Source: Planctomycetales bacterium
GTDB taxonomy: Bacteria; Planctomycetota; Phycisphaerae; SM23-33
Assembly: GCA_030631125.1 (NCBI GenBank)
Contig: DAOVLS010000160.1
Location: 1 to 5,933 of the forward strand
Reading direction: 5' to 3'
Length of the DNA: 5,933 nucleotides
Part shown: positions 5,125 to 5,933 of the stretch, in pieces
Layout of the letters: each line of letters begins with the position of its first letter
Position numbering within the stretch: position 1 is the first letter of the stretch
Made by a program: the position numbers and the translations under genes
Notes under the pieces: model-generated
The model's input: the letters and a program-made list of their open reading frames with translations, nothing else
Told to the model about the DNA's origin: nothing
Database searches by the model: none

Positions 5125-5523
5125 ATGAAGAGGCCGGTGTTTCTCAGCGTTGAGGATGTTATCTGCATCCATTCCGATACTATCGAGGCAGAAGGCGGCC
5201 TGGATGGGATCAGGGATTACGGCCTGCTGGAATCGGCTGTGATGATGCCACAGCAGCAGTTTTCCAGACAGTATCTTCACGAAGACCTTCCGGCTATGGC
5301 TGCCGCTTATCTTTACCACATAACGCAGAACCATCCATTTCACGACGGCAACAAACGGGCCGGTGCGATGTCGGCCTTTGTTTTTCTGGACGTCAACGGC
5401 GTCAACCTTTCTGCCGGCGAGAAACAATTGGAACAGACCGTTCTAGACGTCGCCGCCGGGAGAATGTCCAAAAGCGAACTGATAATCTGGATGCGAAAAC
5501 ATACCCAGTCTGGAAAAAAGTAG
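5125..5523 (+). CDS. doc: Doc (death-on-curing) family toxin
   Basis: This 132-residue protein is a full-length Fic/Doc-fold toxin. The signature HPFHDGNKR (70-78) holds the catalytic His70, the acidic Asp74 and the anion-binding Asn76, Lys77 and Arg78; LHEDLPAMAAAYLYHI (51-66) forms the preceding helix. In phage P1, Doc phosphorylates elongation factor Tu and halts translation. This protein has Gly where P1 Doc has Ala (DGNKR rather than DANKR), a common variant in chromosomal Doc proteins. It starts at the base after the antitoxin stop; AGAGG at 5108-5112, twelve bases upstream and inside the antitoxin gene, is the only visible ribosome site, so translation probably depends on the antitoxin. 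All active-site residues are present and the gene looks functional. Confidence 0.92.
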   Translation: MKRPVFLSVEDVICIHSDTIEAEGGLDGIRDYGLLESAVMMPQQQFSRQYLHEDLPAMAAAYLYHITQNHPFHDGNKRAGAMSAFVFLDVNGVNLSAGEKQLEQTVLDVAAGRMSKSELIIWMRKHTQSGKK

Positions 5524-5548
5524 AGCAGGCGGATTTGCGGGATTCACT

Positions 5549-5933
5549 ATGTCGCTGAAGTATCGGTTGATTATCCTGACCATTGTTGTTTTCGCCGTAA
5601 CGTTCGGCGTTGGGACGTTGCTGGGCGTTCGCGGTGCACGTCGGCTGGCGGGGGCGCAACTTCAATCCCGCCTTGCCAACTCCGCCTCTGCCCTGGCCGA
5701 CAGCGGCGCGCCGCTGAACGACGACGTCCTCGCCCGCTTCGGGCCTCTGCTTGATGCGGAAATAATGGTTATCGACAGAGAGGGCGGCTTGCTCGCCCGG
5801 AGCCGGGCCGATTGGCCATGGGATGAAATCTGCGAGAATATCGTCGAATCGACCGACCCGGACAGGCCTGTCCTCGCCGTCGGTCGGTGGTACTATCACG
5901 CCTCTTCGGCCGGTAGGTTACCGGCTACCGGCG
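5549..5933 (+). CDS. N-terminal part of a membrane-anchored protein, probably a sensor histidine kinase (3' end cut)
   Basis: ATG 5549, with GGGA six bases upstream, opens a frame that runs off the window after 128 residues. The protein begins MSLKYR and has one membrane helix (about residues 7-27). A probable extracytoplasmic segment follows, with a helix rich in Ala, Leu and Arg (30-55) and a strand-like stretch AEIMVIDREGGLLAR that resembles the PAS/Cache-like sensor part of two-component kinases. A positively charged N-terminus, one helix and a periplasmic sensor fit a histidine kinase or similar receptor, but no kinase motif is inside the window. A second helix, HAMP and kinase domain would be expected beyond the edge. 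It starts 25 bases after the toxin stop without an obvious promoter of its own, so some read-through from the toxin-antitoxin promoter is likely. Confidence 0.6.
   Translation, partial: MSLKYRLIILTIVVFAVTFGVGTLLGVRGARRLAGAQLQSRLANSASALADSGAPLNDDVLARFGPLLDAEIMVIDREGGLLARSRADWPWDEICENIVESTDPDRPVLAVGRWYYHASSAGRLPATG
5909..5932. repeat. Short GC-rich inverted repeat inside the partial sensor gene
   Basis: GCCGGTAG (5909-5916) is exactly complementary to CTACCGGC (5925-5932) around an eight-base loop; CCGGTA (5910-5915) can pair instead with TACCGG (5919-5924). It lies in coding sequence (residues SAGRLPATG) at the window edge and may simply be coding composition. Confidence 0.4.

Noticed and set aside
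5402..5899. Minus-strand 165-residue frame over the toxin end and the sensor gene
   Set aside because: It lies opposite two coherent plus-strand frames and shows no domain signature.

Overview
The window looks like chromosomal DNA of a Gram-negative environmental bacterium of moderately high GC. The lipoprotein outer-membrane efflux channel points to a double membrane. The protein styles (TolC-type channel with the strand motifs QPLLRG and EYPLGNR, a polyprenol-phosphate-type glycosyltransferase, AbrB/Doc and MNT/HepT modules) would suit a Planctomycetes/Phycisphaerae-like lineage. That placement is an impression from protein style, not a demonstrated assignment.

Layout. Positions 1-288 (+) hold the 3' part of a minimal nucleotidyltransferase (MntA-like) gene. 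The start of a HepT-type partner seems to begin at 278 but dissolves after a few codons into a C-rich tract. Positions 343-471 (+) form a self-contained small transcription unit: tandem 10-bp repeat, consensus TATAAT box, a roughly 90-nt structured RNA and a strong intrinsic terminator. No ordinary gene accounts for it. On the minus strand, a phosphoglucomutase/phosphomannomutase-family gene (3030 to 1648) is followed by a family 2 glycosyltransferase with two C-terminal membrane helices (1457 to 501). Between them lies a 190-bp AT-rich spacer made of 7-bp repeats arranged as a large inverted repeat. Divergently, a TolC-family outer-membrane lipoprotein (3086-4771, +) is followed by an AbrB-like antitoxin/Doc toxin pair with its own promoter (4834-5523). 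The N-terminal part of a membrane protein, probably a sensor kinase, runs off the right edge (5549-5933).

How the genes work together. The mutase and glycosyltransferase would fit one path: a hexose-1-phosphate is made, activated to a nucleotide sugar, and used for a lipid-linked sugar in envelope glycan or glycoprotein synthesis. The mutase, however, carries substitutions at four positions that are nearly invariant in its family, so its activity is uncertain. The TolC-like protein is the outer-membrane part of an export system whose inner-membrane partners are not in the window. The toxin-antitoxin pair is a compact, translationally coupled cassette between the efflux gene and the sensor gene.

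Most worth a second look: the orphan small RNA unit, the inverted heptad array, and the altered active-site loops of the mutase. The remains of a HepT partner are a weaker fourth.
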